DNA from: Yersinia mollaretii ATCC 43969
Lineage (GTDB): Bacteria; Pseudomonadota; Gammaproteobacteria; Enterobacterales; Enterobacteriaceae
Length of the DNA: 64,000 bases
Reading direction: 5' to 3'
NCBI RefSeq assembly: GCF_013282725.1
Contig: NZ_CP054043.1
Span: 4,092,001 to 4,156,000 of the forward strand
In this document: piece by piece, positions 1 through 9,206 of the stretch
Position numbering within the stretch: position 1 is the first letter of the stretch
Layout: each line of letters starts with the position of its first letter
Translations under genes and position numbers: made by a program
The notes under the pieces: generated by a model
What the model saw: only the letters and a program-made list of their open reading frames with translations
What the model was told of the DNA's origin: nothing
Databases searched by the model: none

Positions 1-289
1 TCGGTGTTCACTTTGCCTCCGATGCCTCAACCGCCAATGGGGTTACAAGCGCGTAACCCCCTTGGAACCCCTGCGCTAGCGCACGTATCGCTTGCCCACT
101 TCGTGGGTGCCCTCGCTCAAATGTGCTTTTAACTTCAAGGTCAAAACCACGGTTTTGATTTTGCCTTTCTCTTTTGATCTTAAGCGCTGAACGACTATCA
201 CCCGAAACCTGATCCGATATCCAACAACCGAACCAATCATCCCCCTCTTCTCTTAAAAAAATAAAAAAACTAAATTTTTAATCACATTA
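1..289. other. Gene-free leader region, inverted-repeat rich
   Basis: No credible gene is seen upstream of artJ. The first 180 bases are GC-richer than the following AT-rich stretch. They hold several short perfect inverted repeats: GGGGTTAC/GTAACCCC around 38-59, the palindrome GCGCTAGCGC near 74-83, and CCCAC/GTGGG near 97-109. They may be part of an extragenic element whose other end lies outside the window. I do not recognise it. Confidence 0.4.
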
Positions 290-307
290 CTTGCATATAA
301 ATTCATA
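290..307 (+). promoter_or_regulatory. Candidate ARG box (ArgR operator) upstream of artJ
   Basis: The sequence TGCAT-ATAA-ATTCA matches the E. coli ARG box pattern TGAAT-N4-ATTCA at 9 of 10 positions in the arms. A weaker half-match lies 21 bp downstream (311-328), the usual centre spacing for paired ARG boxes. artJ is ArgR-repressed in E. coli, so arginine repression is expected here. This is a motif match only. Confidence 0.6.
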
Positions 308-426
308 AACTGGCAATGTAAATGCCATCAGTTATCCAAATAAATCGCGATAACAAATCACTAGTAACAATAAAATCAATAACTAATAGCACATTCTATT
401 TATAAAATTCTGACAGGAGTTTAAGC

Positions 427-1158
427 ATGAAAAAGTTATTATTGGCAACAATCTTAAGTGGTATGGTTTTCAGTGCTACCGCAGCGGAGACTATCCGTTT
501 TGCCGCCTCAGCCACCTACCCGCCATTTGAATCAATTGGTGCCAATAATGAGATTGTCGGCTTTGATATGGATCTGGCAAAAGCATTATGTAAGCAAATG
601 GAAGCCAACTGCACATTCACTAATCAAGCCTTTGATAGCCTGATCCCAGCACTTAAATTCAAACGTTATGATGCTGTTATCTCCGGTATGGACATCACGC
701 CGGAACGTAGCAAGCAAGTCGCCTTCACCCAACCTTACTATGCCAACTCAGCCATCGTGATCGCCCCAAAAGGCAAGTTCAGCTCTTTTGCTGATCTGAA
801 AGGCAAGAAAATTGGGATGGAAAACGGGACGACGCATCAGAAATATTTGCAAGATAAGCACCCTGAAATCCAAACCGTGGCTTATGACAGCTATCAAAAT
901 GCCATTATTGACCTGAAAAATGGCCGTATTGATGGGGTATTTGGCGATACTGCGGTAGTGAATGAGTGGCTGAAAACCAACCCGAATCTGGCGTCAGTGG
1001 GCGAGCATGTGACTGACCCGCAATATTTCGGGACGGGTCTGGGGATTGCTGTGCGCCCAGATAACACCGCACTGCTGGAAAAACTAAATAAAGCCATTGA
1101 TGCGGTGAAAGCTGATGGGACATATAAAGCCATCAATGATAAGTGGTTCCCTCAATAA
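427..1158 (+). CDS. artJ: Arginine ABC transporter periplasmic binding protein ArtJ
   Basis: This 243-residue protein is an amino-acid-binding periplasmic protein (SBP_bac_3 family) that delivers L-arginine to the Art ABC importer. The N-terminus is a classical signal peptide (KKLLLATILSG, cleavage expected after SATA, about residue 19). The mature part starts AETIRFAAS and holds the family stretch EIVGFDMDLAKAL and the ligand-pocket region SGMDITPERSKQVAFTQPYY. The ATG is preceded by GACAGGAG. The gene stands alone and converges with rlmC, as in E. coli. A candidate ARG box lies about 130 bp upstream. Length and sequence fit ArtJ better than ArtI or HisJ. Confidence 0.93.
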   Translation: MKKLLLATILSGMVFSATAAETIRFAASATYPPFESIGANNEIVGFDMDLAKALCKQMEANCTFTNQAFDSLIPALKFKRYDAVISGMDITPERSKQVAFTQPYYANSAIVIAPKGKFSSFADLKGKKIGMENGTTHQKYLQDKHPEIQTVAYDSYQNAIIDLKNGRIDGVFGDTAVVNEWLKTNPNLASVGEHVTDPQYFGTGLGIAVRPDNTALLEKLNKAIDAVKADGTYKAINDKWFPQ

Positions 1159-1167
1159 TATTCTGCA

Positions 1168-1206
1168 TACTTGAAGTCGTAGCCAACACCGCTGCGGCTT
1201 CAAGTA
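1168..1206. repeat. Palindromic element remnant between artJ and rlmC
   Basis: A hairpin with arms TACTTGAAG (1168-1176) and CTTCAAGTA (1198-1206) encloses GTAGCCAACACC. That loop sequence recurs in the repeats near 27.7, 29.6 and 50.9 kb. The element lies between the convergent ends of artJ and rlmC and supplies the last codons and stop of rlmC. It may act as a two-way terminator. Confidence 0.55.
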
Positions 1207-2330
1207 CGAAGGATAAGTAGTATAAGGACTTCATAGTGGGCTGTGTGCGGAAACAGATCAAACAACTGCACCCGCTCAATACGATACCCCGTTAACCTAC
1301 TGATATCTTTCGCCATTGTCTCTGCATTACAGCTTGAATAGAGAATGAATTCAGGCGCCATCTGAGCAAGATAATCACAGAGTTCAGCTCCCATTCCGCG
1401 CCGTGGCGGGTTAACTAATACCAATTGCGGTACTTGTGCTTCTGCGGTGGCAAAACGGGTGGAGTCCAACGCGGCAAAACTGACATTTTTTAGCCCTAGT
1501 TGATCCGCTGACTGGCGTGCACAGGCGATGGCTTCGGCGCTGATTTCAATCCCAGTGAGCTGAGTCTCTGGCCCCGCGCAATGTAAACCAAAGCCCCCCA
1601 CACCGCAGAACAGATCCCACATGCTACTGATGCTCAACTCGCGTACCCATTGCCGTGCCGTGGCATAGAGCGAGGCTGCAACTTGCGGATTTGTCTGGAA
1701 AAAACTTTGCGGGCGGATAAACAGTGGCACCTGATTAAACTGCTCAGGTAGCGCCTGCTGCTCAGTCAGGGGGATCTCTCGCTCCCCTTCCAAAATCGCC
1801 ATATGCACCGGCTGAATATTGGCCGAGATCACCGCCAGTTGGGGCAATTGTTGCTGTAACCACGGCAACGCCGCCTGCAATTGCGCCAGTTTGGTTTCAG
1901 AGCGCAAGACAAAGCGCAGCATCAACTCGCCGCTATAGGTGCTTTCAGTCAATAACAGGAATTTAAGCTCGCCGCGCTTGCGGGCAACGTTATAGGGTGT
2001 CAGGCCTGCGTGGGCGATAAAGGTTTTTAGTACCGTAAACACGGGCGCAAAAGTGGCGGGATAGAGTGGACAGTCGCATAAATCAACGGCGGTGCCGTCG
2101 CGATGCAACATCCCCAATAACGGGCGCTCAACACTGCCACTGACTACCATCTTCGCTTTATTCCGAAAAGCACTCTCGCGCCCGAAAATCGGCGTTAGCC
2201 ATTGAGTCACAGTGTGACCCGCCAACAGATCTTCCAAATGATGTTGTTTGTCAGCCAGTTGCTGCGGATAGGGTTTATCCAGCCACTGGCAGGAACGGCA
2301 GCGACCCGCCGTATACTGAGCGCAATGCAT
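1200..2330 (-). CDS. rlmC: 23S rRNA (uracil-747 C5)-methyltransferase RlmC
   Basis: RlmC (RumB) uses SAM and a 4Fe-4S cluster to methylate U747 of 23S rRNA. The N-terminal cysteines ([14 protein letters not shown], then CDCPLYP) match the cluster ligands of the TrmA/RlmC/RlmD family. The C-terminal Rossmann domain shows [14 protein letters not shown] (SAM), VNPPRRGMG, and the catalytic motif SSCNAETM. I place the start at 2330 (376 aa, [11 protein letters not shown]), because E. coli RlmC begins at this point. A longer frame to 2405 adds 25 unsupported residues. The last few residues and the stop are read from the palindromic element, so the C-terminal tail (LILLILRT) differs from the usual one. 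Confidence 0.93.
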   Translation of the reverse strand: MHCAQYTAGRCRSCQWLDKPYPQQLADKQHHLEDLLAGHTVTQWLTPIFGRESAFRNKAKMVVSGSVERPLLGMLHRDGTAVDLCDCPLYPATFAPVFTVLKTFIAHAGLTPYNVARKRGELKFLLLTESTYSGELMLRFVLRSETKLAQLQAALPWLQQQLPQLAVISANIQPVHMAILEGEREIPLTEQQALPEQFNQVPLFIRPQSFFQTNPQVAASLYATARQWVRELSISSMWDLFCGVGGFGLHCAGPETQLTGIEISAEAIACARQSADQLGLKNVSFAALDSTRFATAEAQVPQLVLVNPPRRGMGAELCDYLAQMAPEFILYSSCNAETMAKDISRLTGYRIERVQLFDLFPHTAHYEVLILLILRT

Positions 2331-2422
2331 TAATAATTGACCGTTATAATCTGAGACGTTAAATAATTCGCAGCCGAAGCTGTTGGTGGGGGCGAATTGT
2401 AGCACTGTGTTGCGCTAAACAC

Positions 2423-2893
2423 TCATTTTGCGTGGTGGAAATAGCGATGCCAGGGGAAAAATAACAAGCCGATAATCACAACATCAGGAATTTTTTGCAG
2501 CAAGAGACTATGCAGGATTTCAGCACCGCTATCGCCCTCGACACGGAAAACATCCAGTACCAGCCAATCAAGTGAAACTATCAATAGGTAGAAAATGATG
2601 AGTATCTGGCAGAGCAGATAGCACCAGCGCGCCCAGTTCTGCCGACGGCAGACTGCCACGCCGCAGACAATTTCCAGTAATAGCAATAAGATACTGGCGA
2701 CTAAGATCAGAGCGGAGTCCCAGCTTTGCAGGTTTTCATCAAGAAATTCACTCGTGCCCCCCCACCCCAATTCAGCCACCAATAGGAGCACGCCGAGAAA
2801 TTGGGTGGCAATGATGGCCGTTCCGGCAATTAAAACCGGTACAGGAGTAGTTGCTGAAGATGAAAACGCTGAGGATGAAAATGGTAATCTCAT
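2423..2893 (-). CDS. ybjO: Inner membrane protein YbjO (DUF2593)
   Basis: This 156-residue membrane protein has about four hydrophobic segments (near residues 18-42, 60-83, 88-112 and 134-150) and a short polar, Ser-rich N-terminus. Position between rlmC and potI, length and hydropathy match E. coli YbjO, a DUF2593 protein of unknown function. It is transcribed in the same direction as potFGHI and follows potI by about 150 bp, so it could be at the end of that transcript. No function can be inferred from the sequence. Confidence 0.8.
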   Translation of the reverse strand: MRLPFSSSAFSSSATTPVPVLIAGTAIIATQFLGVLLLVAELGWGGTSEFLDENLQSWDSALILVASILLLLLEIVCGVAVCRRQNWARWCYLLCQILIIFYLLIVSLDWLVLDVFRVEGDSGAEILHSLLLQKIPDVVIIGLLFFPWHRYFHHAK

Positions 2894-3042
2894 ATTGCCC
2901 TGTCTGTATCCCTGTTCAGTTATCTACAACCTGATGTTATCCCTCACAATAACGCCGCTCGAAAGCGGCGTCAAAGTAAGAGAAAGACTAACAGTTTTAA
3001 GGGCGATCAGCCATTAATTAACAGCCAACTATTGATTAACAG

Positions 3043-3888
3043 TCAACTGCGAGCCGCTTTACGCAATTCACGCAGTCGCTGTTTTTCTGAACGGGACATA
3101 AACCACCATGCAATTAAGCCGATGATGCCAACCACCAGCAGAATCAAGGTCGCCAGCGCATTTATCTCTGGATTAACCCCCATCCTTACACTAGAGAACA
3201 CCAGCATCGGTAATGTGGTCGCCCCCGGCCCGGCGACAAAACTGGCAATCACCAAATCGTCCAGCGACAGGGTAAAGGCCAGCAACCAGCCGGAAATTAA
3301 TGCCGGAGCAATCATCGGGACAGTGATCACAAAAAACACTTTCAGGGGTGTGGCCCCCAGATCCATGGCCGCCTCTTCAATAGAGCGATCTAGCTCACGT
3401 AAGCGCGAACTGATCACCACTGTCACATAGGCAGTACAAAAGGTGACATGTGCCAGCCAGATAGTGAACATGCCGCGCTCTGCGGGCCAACCGATGGCGT
3501 GCCCCATGGCGACAAACAACAGTAGCAGGGATAAACCGGTAATGACATCAGGCATGACCAGCGGCGCAGTCAGCATAAAAGCGAAACCGGTAGAGCCGCG
3601 AAAACGCCCGAAACGCACCATCACGACAGCCGCAATCGTCCCCAACACTACCGCCATGGTGGCGGAGGCAGCAGCGATAGTCAGACTCAATCCCACGGCT
3701 GATATCATTGCTGAATCGTTAAACAGTTCGATATACCAGCGGATAGACCAACCCGCCCAGACGGTGACCAGTTTTGAGCTGTTGAATGAGTAAATGACCA
3801 GCATCAGCATCGGCGCATACAGGAAGGTATAACCGATAATCAGGATCACCCGACGCCAGACCGACCGTACTTCCGGTAGGTTGTTCAT
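3043..3888 (-). CDS. potI: Putrescine ABC transporter permease PotI
   Basis: PotI is one of the two inner-membrane permeases of the PotFGHI putrescine importer. The 281-residue protein has about six transmembrane segments and the EAA loop of binding-protein-dependent permeases (EEAAMDLGATPLKVFFVITVPMIAPAL), which contacts the ATPase PotG. Its ATG overlaps the potH stop by 4 bases (ATGA, 3885-3888), showing translational coupling. The C-terminus is basic and cytoplasmic (SEKQRLRELRKAARS). It is the last gene of the pot cluster. Confidence 0.95.
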   Translation of the reverse strand: MNNLPEVRSVWRRVILIIGYTFLYAPMLMLVIYSFNSSKLVTVWAGWSIRWYIELFNDSAMISAVGLSLTIAAASATMAVVLGTIAAVVMVRFGRFRGSTGFAFMLTAPLVMPDVITGLSLLLLFVAMGHAIGWPAERGMFTIWLAHVTFCTAYVTVVISSRLRELDRSIEEAAMDLGATPLKVFFVITVPMIAPALISGWLLAFTLSLDDLVIASFVAGPGATTLPMLVFSSVRMGVNPEINALATLILLVVGIIGLIAWWFMSRSEKQRLRELRKAARS

Positions 3889-4850
3889 ACCGCGCCTCCA
3901 GACTCTCTATTTTGGTGTTTGTGGAACCAAAGTATCGGCACAATCAGCAACACCAACATTACCGTTGCCACCGCTGAAGCCACCGGCCAGTCGCGGTTAT
4001 TGAAGAATTCTTGCCACAAAATACGGCCAATCATGATGCTATCCGGCCCACCGAGCAGTTCAGGGATAACAAACTCACCCACCGCCGGAATAAACACCAA
4101 CATGGAACCCGCGACAATCCCGCCTTTGGTGAGCGGCATAATGACACTGACAAAGGTCTTAAAGGGTTTAGCACCCAGATCCGATGCCGCTTCCACCAAC
4201 GAGTAATCCAGTCGGGTGAGTGCGGTATAGATAGGTAGCACCATAAACGGCAGATAGGAATAGACCACGCCAATATATACCGCCAGATTGGTGTGCAGAA
4301 TAATTAGCGGTTGATCGATAATCCCAGTCCACATCAGGAAATTATTCAAAATGCCGTTGTTTTTCAGGATGCCCATCCAGGCATAAACTCGAATCAGGAA
4401 TGATGTCCATGACGGCAAAATCACCAGCAGCAATAAGATATTGCGTGTAGATGATTTGCTGTGGGCGATAGCCCAAGCCAATGGATAGCCGATAATCAGG
4501 CAGCAAATTGTTGAGACTGCCGCCACTTGCAGTGATTGCAAATAGGCATCGATATAGAGTGGATCTTCGAGCAGTTGCAGGTAATTACCCAGATTCAGCG
4601 AGATATCCAGCTTGCCATCCAGCCAAGTCATCAAATCGGTGTAGGGCGGTACAGCACGGGCCATCTCAGCCAAACTGATTTTGAACACAATCAGGAATGG
4701 CAGCATAAACAGCAGAAATAGCCATAGATAAGGCATGGCGATGACCAGTTTACGGCCATGTGCCATCTGGAAACGTTGTATCAGTGCCTTGATTGGCCCA
4801 ACAGCCCGGGCCGGCGGCTCTGCTGCGCCATGAGTGGATTCTGGTATCAC
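3885..4850 (-). CDS. potH: Putrescine ABC transporter permease PotH
   Basis: PotH is the second permease of the putrescine importer. The 321 residues start with a polar cytoplasmic segment, followed by the first membrane span (LVIAMPYLWLFLLFMLPFLIV) and about five more. The EAA loop is VEAASDLGAKPFKTFVSVIMPL. The start codon lies 22 bp after the potG stop, and the stop overlaps potI by 4 bp. PotH and PotI are expected to form a heterodimeric channel. Confidence 0.95.
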   Translation of the reverse strand: MIPESTHGAAEPPARAVGPIKALIQRFQMAHGRKLVIAMPYLWLFLLFMLPFLIVFKISLAEMARAVPPYTDLMTWLDGKLDISLNLGNYLQLLEDPLYIDAYLQSLQVAAVSTICCLIIGYPLAWAIAHSKSSTRNILLLLVILPSWTSFLIRVYAWMGILKNNGILNNFLMWTGIIDQPLIILHTNLAVYIGVVYSYLPFMVLPIYTALTRLDYSLVEAASDLGAKPFKTFVSVIMPLTKGGIVAGSMLVFIPAVGEFVIPELLGGPDSIMIGRILWQEFFNNRDWPVASAVATVMLVLLIVPILWFHKHQNRESGGAV

Positions 4851-4872
4851 AATATTTAGCTCCCAAAGACCA

Positions 4873-6006
4873 TTAGCTGCTCAAGACCACGCAGCTGTCA
4901 GCATCCCAGCACAGTTGCACTTCATCGCCCCAAGTGGGCATCCCTTTGCGGTAGCGATGACCATTTTGCAACTGTGCACTCAGCATCTGACCGCTATGGA
5001 GTTTGACGTGATAGATCGAGAGATCGCCCAGATAAGCAATGTGTACCACTTCGCCCACCGCAAAGTTGCAGCCATCTTCCGGCACCTGCTCGCACAGCAT
5101 CACTTTTTCCGGTCGCAGAGCAACAAATACCGGAACGCCGTCAACCACCGAGGCATCAGAATCCACTTTTAGCGGATGGCGCAAACCGGGGCTGTCGATG
5201 ACCAACGCATCGTCCAACCGCTCTTTTAATACCCCCTCAAACACATTGACTGAGCCAATGAATTCAGCACTAAATCTGCTGTTCGGGTGCTCATAAATCT
5301 CTTCTGGCTCACCAATTTGCACAAATTTGCCACGATTCATTATGGCAATGCGCCCCGCCATGGTCATGGCCTCTTCCTGATCGTGCGTCACCATTACACA
5401 AGTGGCCCCGACTCGCTCCAGAATATCCACCACTTCCAGTTGCATCCGATCGCGCAACTTTTTATCCAGCGCACCCATTGGCTCATCCAGCAGCAGCAAT
5501 TTTGGCCGTTTCGCCAAGCTGCGCGCCAATGCGACACGCTGACGCTGACCACCGGATAACTGGTGTGGTTTGCGTTTGGCGAACTCTTGCATGTGCACGA
5601 GCGTCAGCATCTCAGCAACCCGACTTTTGATCTCAGCCGAAGGCATCTTGTCTTGCTTCAAACCAAACGCAATATTTTGCTCAACAGTCATATGCGGGAA
5701 CAGCGCATACGACTGAAACATCATGTTGATCGGACGCTGATAGGGCGGCACGTGGGAGAGATCCTGCCCATCAAGGACTATCTGCCCCTGTGTTGGCTGT
5801 TCAAAACCGGCCAGCATACGCAGCAGGGTGGATTTGCCACAACCTGAAGCCCCCAACAGCGCAAAGATCTCACCTTTGTAGATGGTCAAATTGACATCAT
5901 CTACAGCGGCCTGACCATCAAAGGATTTGGTTAAGTTGCGGATCTCCAGCAAGGGCGTAAACACCTTCTGGGATTTGGGCTGCGGGCGGGGAATTACATC
6001 ATTCAC
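4873..6006 (-). CDS. potG: Putrescine ABC transporter ATPase PotG
   Basis: PotG powers putrescine uptake through PotHI. The 377-residue protein shows Walker A GASGCGKST (52-60), Q-loop FQSYALFPHMTV, signature LSGGQRQR, Walker B LLLLDEPMGALD and the switch histidine in MVTHDQEEA. The C-terminal third is a TOBE-type regulatory domain (ALRPEKVMLCEQ). It lies between potF and potH. The 120-bp gap to potF carries a minus-strand terminator-like hairpin, so potGHI is probably expressed at a lower level than the binding protein. Confidence 0.95.
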   Translation of the reverse strand: MNDVIPRPQPKSQKVFTPLLEIRNLTKSFDGQAAVDDVNLTIYKGEIFALLGASGCGKSTLLRMLAGFEQPTQGQIVLDGQDLSHVPPYQRPINMMFQSYALFPHMTVEQNIAFGLKQDKMPSAEIKSRVAEMLTLVHMQEFAKRKPHQLSGGQRQRVALARSLAKRPKLLLLDEPMGALDKKLRDRMQLEVVDILERVGATCVMVTHDQEEAMTMAGRIAIMNRGKFVQIGEPEEIYEHPNSRFSAEFIGSVNVFEGVLKERLDDALVIDSPGLRHPLKVDSDASVVDGVPVFVALRPEKVMLCEQVPEDGCNFAVGEVVHIAYLGDLSIYHVKLHSGQMLSAQLQNGHRYRKGMPTWGDEVQLCWDADSCVVLSS

Positions 6007-6055
6007 TCAGCGTGCTCTCCGTGAAAGCAGAACAGGCCGCATTCTCAGTGCGGCG

Positions 6056-6094
6056 CAATAAAAAACAGGAACAGAGAGATAACCCCCTGTTCCT
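6056..6094 (-). terminator. Intrinsic terminator/attenuator between potF and potG
   Basis: On the minus strand AGGAACAG pairs with CTGTTCCT (6087-6094 and 6067-6074), followed by GTTTTTTATT. This is a good intrinsic terminator placed after potF and before potGHI. Partial readthrough would give more PotF than membrane components, a common arrangement for ABC importers. Confidence 0.7.
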
Positions 6095-6126
6095 ACCATG
6101 GTCTATTTTACTTTCCCATCAATGAA

Positions 6127-7236
6127 TTATTTACCACTTTTCACTTTTGTCCAAGCCCGGGTGATCACACGATCAATTTTCGGTTCTTGTACTTTCAGCG
6201 TGAACATTTTAGCGCGCACCTCTGCCGGTGGATAAATACCGGGATTATCACGGACTTCAGCATTAACCAGCGGTGTCGCGGCTTTGTTGGCGTTAGCATA
6301 GAACACATGGTTACTGATATTCGCAATCACATCAGGGCGCATCAGGTAATTAAGGAACTGATAGGCTTCATCCTGATTTTTAGCATCAGATGGCATTGCA
6401 AACACATCAAAGAAAGCCAATGCCCCCTCTTTTGGAATGCTGTAGGCCACATTCACGCCATTTTTCGCTTCTTTAGCACGATTAGAGGCTTGCATGATGT
6501 CCCCCGCCCAACCGACAGCCACACAGATGTCGCCGTTCGCCAGATCATTAATGTACTGTGAAGAGTGGAAATAACGGATGTTCGGCCGCAATTTCAGTAA
6601 TAATTCCGTTGCAGGGCCAGTGTAGTCGGTCGCCTGAATACTGTTGGGATCTTTACCCAAGTAATTCAGTACAGTAGCAAAAATCTCACTTGGCGCATCA
6701 AGGAACGAGACACCGCAACTTTTCAGCTTCTCAAGATTTTCAGGTTTCAACACCAGATCCCAACTGTTTACCGGTGCATCTTTTCCTAACGCGGCTTTCA
6801 CTTTTTCGACGTTATAACCAATCCCCGTGGTTGCCCACAGATAAGGGATCGCGAATTTATTATCGGGATCGTGCTTGCTGACGAGTGCCAATAGCTCAGG
6901 ATCGAGATTTTTATAATTGGGTAATTTACTTTTATCTAGCGGCTTAAATACGCCCGCAGACAATTGGCGTTCAAGGAAACTGGCTGACGGCACCACTAAA
7001 TCAAACCCAGTGCTCCCTGCCATCAACTTACCTTCCAACACCTCGTTGGAGTCAAACACATCATAGACAACCTTAATGCCGGTCTCTTTCTGGAAATTAG
7101 CCAGCGTATCCGGCGCGATATAATCGGACCAGTTGTAAACGTGCAGTGTTTTTTCCTCAGCAGATGCTGAGACGGACGCGGCCATTAATAGGCCAGCAGC
7201 AACACCCGATAACCACTTTTTACGTTGGGTGAACAT
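6127..7236 (-). CDS. potF: Putrescine-binding periplasmic protein PotF
   Basis: PotF binds putrescine in the periplasm and hands it to PotHI. The 369 residues begin with a signal peptide (basic QRKK, hydrophobic LSGVAAGLLMAASVSA, cleavage near ASA-EEK). The mature protein starts with the polyamine-binding signature TLHVYNWSDYIAPDTL. The segments VPSASFLERQL, YLWATTGIGYN and AVGWAGDIMQA belong to the PotD/PotF family pocket. GGAG precedes the ATG. It is the first gene of the potFGHI cluster, and a long leader with a hairpin (7332-7361) lies upstream. Confidence 0.95.
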   Translation of the reverse strand: MFTQRKKWLSGVAAGLLMAASVSASAEEKTLHVYNWSDYIAPDTLANFQKETGIKVVYDVFDSNEVLEGKLMAGSTGFDLVVPSASFLERQLSAGVFKPLDKSKLPNYKNLDPELLALVSKHDPDNKFAIPYLWATTGIGYNVEKVKAALGKDAPVNSWDLVLKPENLEKLKSCGVSFLDAPSEIFATVLNYLGKDPNSIQATDYTGPATELLLKLRPNIRYFHSSQYINDLANGDICVAVGWAGDIMQASNRAKEAKNGVNVAYSIPKEGALAFFDVFAMPSDAKNQDEAYQFLNYLMRPDVIANISNHVFYANANKAATPLVNAEVRDNPGIYPPAEVRAKMFTLKVQEPKIDRVITRAWTKVKSGK

Positions 7237-7641
7237 CCGTTAACTCCTCCAAATAGGGGGTGAAATAGTACGCTAAATTTGTACCCGATCGGATACAACA
7301 CCGTTACCCTGACAAGAGCCAATGGCCACAAACACCGAGTGCATGACTATGCATTCGGTGTGATTATTGTCCTAGCAATAATAATCACTGTTTTTGTGGG
7401 GGAATATAATGCCCCTTGCAGAAACAGCAGCATAACCGCAGTTCGCAATCTGCACCAGACTCTAGGGTAAAAAACGCCTTTTATCGATTTTTTATGCATA
7501 TTTTATCTATGTAATGCGCCACCAACGGTATAAACGGCGATAAATATCTGGCTAAATAGGGTAAAAAGCAGAAGATCTTATGGTTTGCAGGGGGAATAGC
7601 TTTGTGCCGCCAGAGTCAGCGGCACATTGAATGAAGGTATA
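7237..7641 (-). promoter_or_regulatory. potF upstream region with two hairpins
   Basis: This 405-bp gap separates ybjN from potF. A 13-bp stem with one mismatch (ACACCGAGTGCAT/ATGCATTCGGTGT) spans 7332-7361, about 100 bp before the potF ATG. On the minus strand it is followed by TTTG. A second stem, GTGCCGC/GCGGCAC (7604-7610, 7619-7625), lies just after the ybjN stop and probably ends that transcript. No operator was recognised. Confidence 0.45.
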
Positions 7642-8127
7642 TTAGTGGATAACGGGATAAGCGGTGGCTGTTTGCGGTGCTTCGTCCTCTTCGCCAGTAC
7701 CAATAAACAGCAGATCATTGGCGCGTGCTTCGAGAATAATCATCGAAATCTGCTCTTCACACTGCTGCATAAAGTAGCCAAACTGGGCCAATGTCACCCC
7801 CACTTCTACCGTCAGTGATTGGCAGACAATCAGTTTCGGCAGATTATCATCCTGAATATCAATAAAGGCTTTCACCGTCAGAGAGCTAGCATTGATTTGA
7901 CTGAGATCCGCCACTAATGGAATCAGTGCCGTCGGTCTGACTTCGGCCAACGCCGAGAACAGGATGACGTTATCAACCAAATCGATTTTGGCATCAAACA
8001 CACCCTCAAAATTTTGCATATGCGGCAAATGCAGCGCCTGGCAGGAATCGCATTCATAAAATGAGATACCGAGTTGATCCAGCCAACGCCGTAATAAGGT
8101 TAAGTCCGGGACGATGAGTGAATCCAT
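7642..8127 (-). CDS. ybjN: YbjN domain protein (putative sensory/chaperone-like)
   Basis: The 161 residues match the YbjN family nearly throughout, including ECDSCQALHLPHMQNFEGVFDAKIDL and INASSLTVKAFIDIQDDNLPKL. It is a soluble cytoplasmic protein with a fold like type III secretion chaperones. In E. coli it is an enterobacterial regulator linked to motility and stress phenotypes, and its molecular activity is not settled. It lies just upstream of potF, as in E. coli. On its 5' side, nfsA and rimK are missing, so it sits next to ybjC. Confidence 0.9.
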   Translation of the reverse strand: MDSLIVPDLTLLRRWLDQLGISFYECDSCQALHLPHMQNFEGVFDAKIDLVDNVILFSALAEVRPTALIPLVADLSQINASSLTVKAFIDIQDDNLPKLIVCQSLTVEVGVTLAQFGYFMQQCEEQISMIILEARANDLLFIGTGEEDEAPQTATAYPVIH

Positions 8128-8237
8128 AACTACCTACCTCACGATTCTCATAATACGAAAAGTGGCATAGCTTACGGAATATTGGCCGACAGCGCCATGA
8201 CCAATCCCGACTAATTTAATGCCCTGATTAAGACTCA

Positions 8238-8555
8238 TTACTTATCCGACTCAGATTTATTCTCTTTTTCGGATTGCACTTTATCCAGCTCTTTCTTGGT
8301 TTGTGGCCGAGATATTCTATCGGCGCTCCCTAATAATGGACCAAATCCACTGGCTACGCGCCAAACAATACAGACTGCCGCAGGGATCATCAGGCCGATC
8401 CCGATAAAAATCATAATAATCGCAACAGCCGGTGTGCCCATCGTACCCGGCAATGATATAAAGTCATTGATACTAAGGTAGGCGGCAACCAGTAACAGCA
8501 TCCCCAACACTTCTGAAATAATCACAATACGGGGCATATCTCCTAACGAGCGCAT
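8238..8555 (-). CDS. ybjC: Small membrane protein YbjC (DUF1418)
   Basis: This 105-residue protein matches E. coli YbjC: MRSLGDMPRIVIISEVLGMLL at the start, two transmembrane helices (about residues 12-32 and 44-70), and a charged tail ending KENKSESDK. I choose the ATG at 8555 because GGAGGT lies seven bases upstream and the family begins here. A longer frame to 8669 has no support. YbjC function is unknown. In E. coli it precedes nfsA and is SoxS-regulated with it; here nfsA is absent. Confidence 0.85.
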   Translation of the reverse strand: MRSLGDMPRIVIISEVLGMLLLVAAYLSINDFISLPGTMGTPAVAIIMIFIGIGLMIPAAVCIVWRVASGFGPLLGSADRISRPQTKKELDKVQSEKENKSESDK

Positions 8556-8861
8556 CTTTACCTCCGATAGGCTCTGTACCCTTGAAACTGAAGCCGCAGC
8601 GACGTTTGCTGCAACTCGAGGTTCCTTGGGTATATATAAACATTGACCCAGTGTATTGAATCCCCACAATTTGTAACAGTACCGAGAAGCAAATAGGCAG
8701 GATTTATCATATCAACAGGTAATTCCTGCTTTTTTTTCACCACGCCAAAGGGCATAGTAGACCCCAGTGAGAGTGAGCAATACGCTAGTAGTCATTTAAC
8801 AGTTGAATATATCAGTAACTGTTGGCGAAGTGATTATCTCAAATTAATCAAGGAGTTTTAC

Positions 8862-9125
8862 ATGTTTGCTGTGATTTTCGGGCGTCCTGGATGTCCTTAC
8901 TGTGTCCGTGCTAAAGAACTGGCAGAAAAACTGGAAACTGAACGTGACGATTTTAAGTTCCGTTACATCGATATCCATGCTGAAGGTATCACCAAAGCTG
9001 ATCTGGAAAAAACTGTCGGCAAACCGGTAGAGACCGTGCCACAGATTTTCATTGATGAGAAGCACATTGGCGGTTGTACTGATTTTGAAGCCTATGCTAA
9101 AGAAAATCTGAGTCTGTTCCAGTAA
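8862..9125 (+). CDS. grxA: Glutaredoxin 1 GrxA
   Basis: GrxA is a glutathione-dependent disulfide reductase that serves ribonucleotide reductase and OxyR. The 87 residues have the active site C11-P-Y-C14, the cis-proline segment TVPQIFID and the glutathione-binding GGCTDFEAY. AAGGAG lies before the ATG. It is divergent from ybjC, as in E. coli. A strong terminator follows at 9180-9206, so it is likely monocistronic. Confidence 0.96.
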   Translation: MFAVIFGRPGCPYCVRAKELAEKLETERDDFKFRYIDIHAEGITKADLEKTVGKPVETVPQIFIDEKHIGGCTDFEAYAKENLSLFQ

Positions 9126-9179
9126 TTGATTGGCAAAGAGCCTATACGCGCTCAAGCCATCTAGATGAGTTTATCTGAG

Positions 9180-9206
9180 AAAGGGTGTTAAACACCCTTT
9201 TTTATT
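9180..9206 (+). terminator. grxA intrinsic terminator
   Basis: AAAGGGTG and CACCCTTT form a stem around TTAAA, followed by a T-run. It lies 55 bp after the grxA stop. Confidence 0.8.

Noticed and set aside
3032..4206. Plus-strand frames opposite potI and potH
   Set aside because: They are long antisense frames with composition expected from shadowing of GC-rich coding sequence; no family resemblance or ribosome sites.
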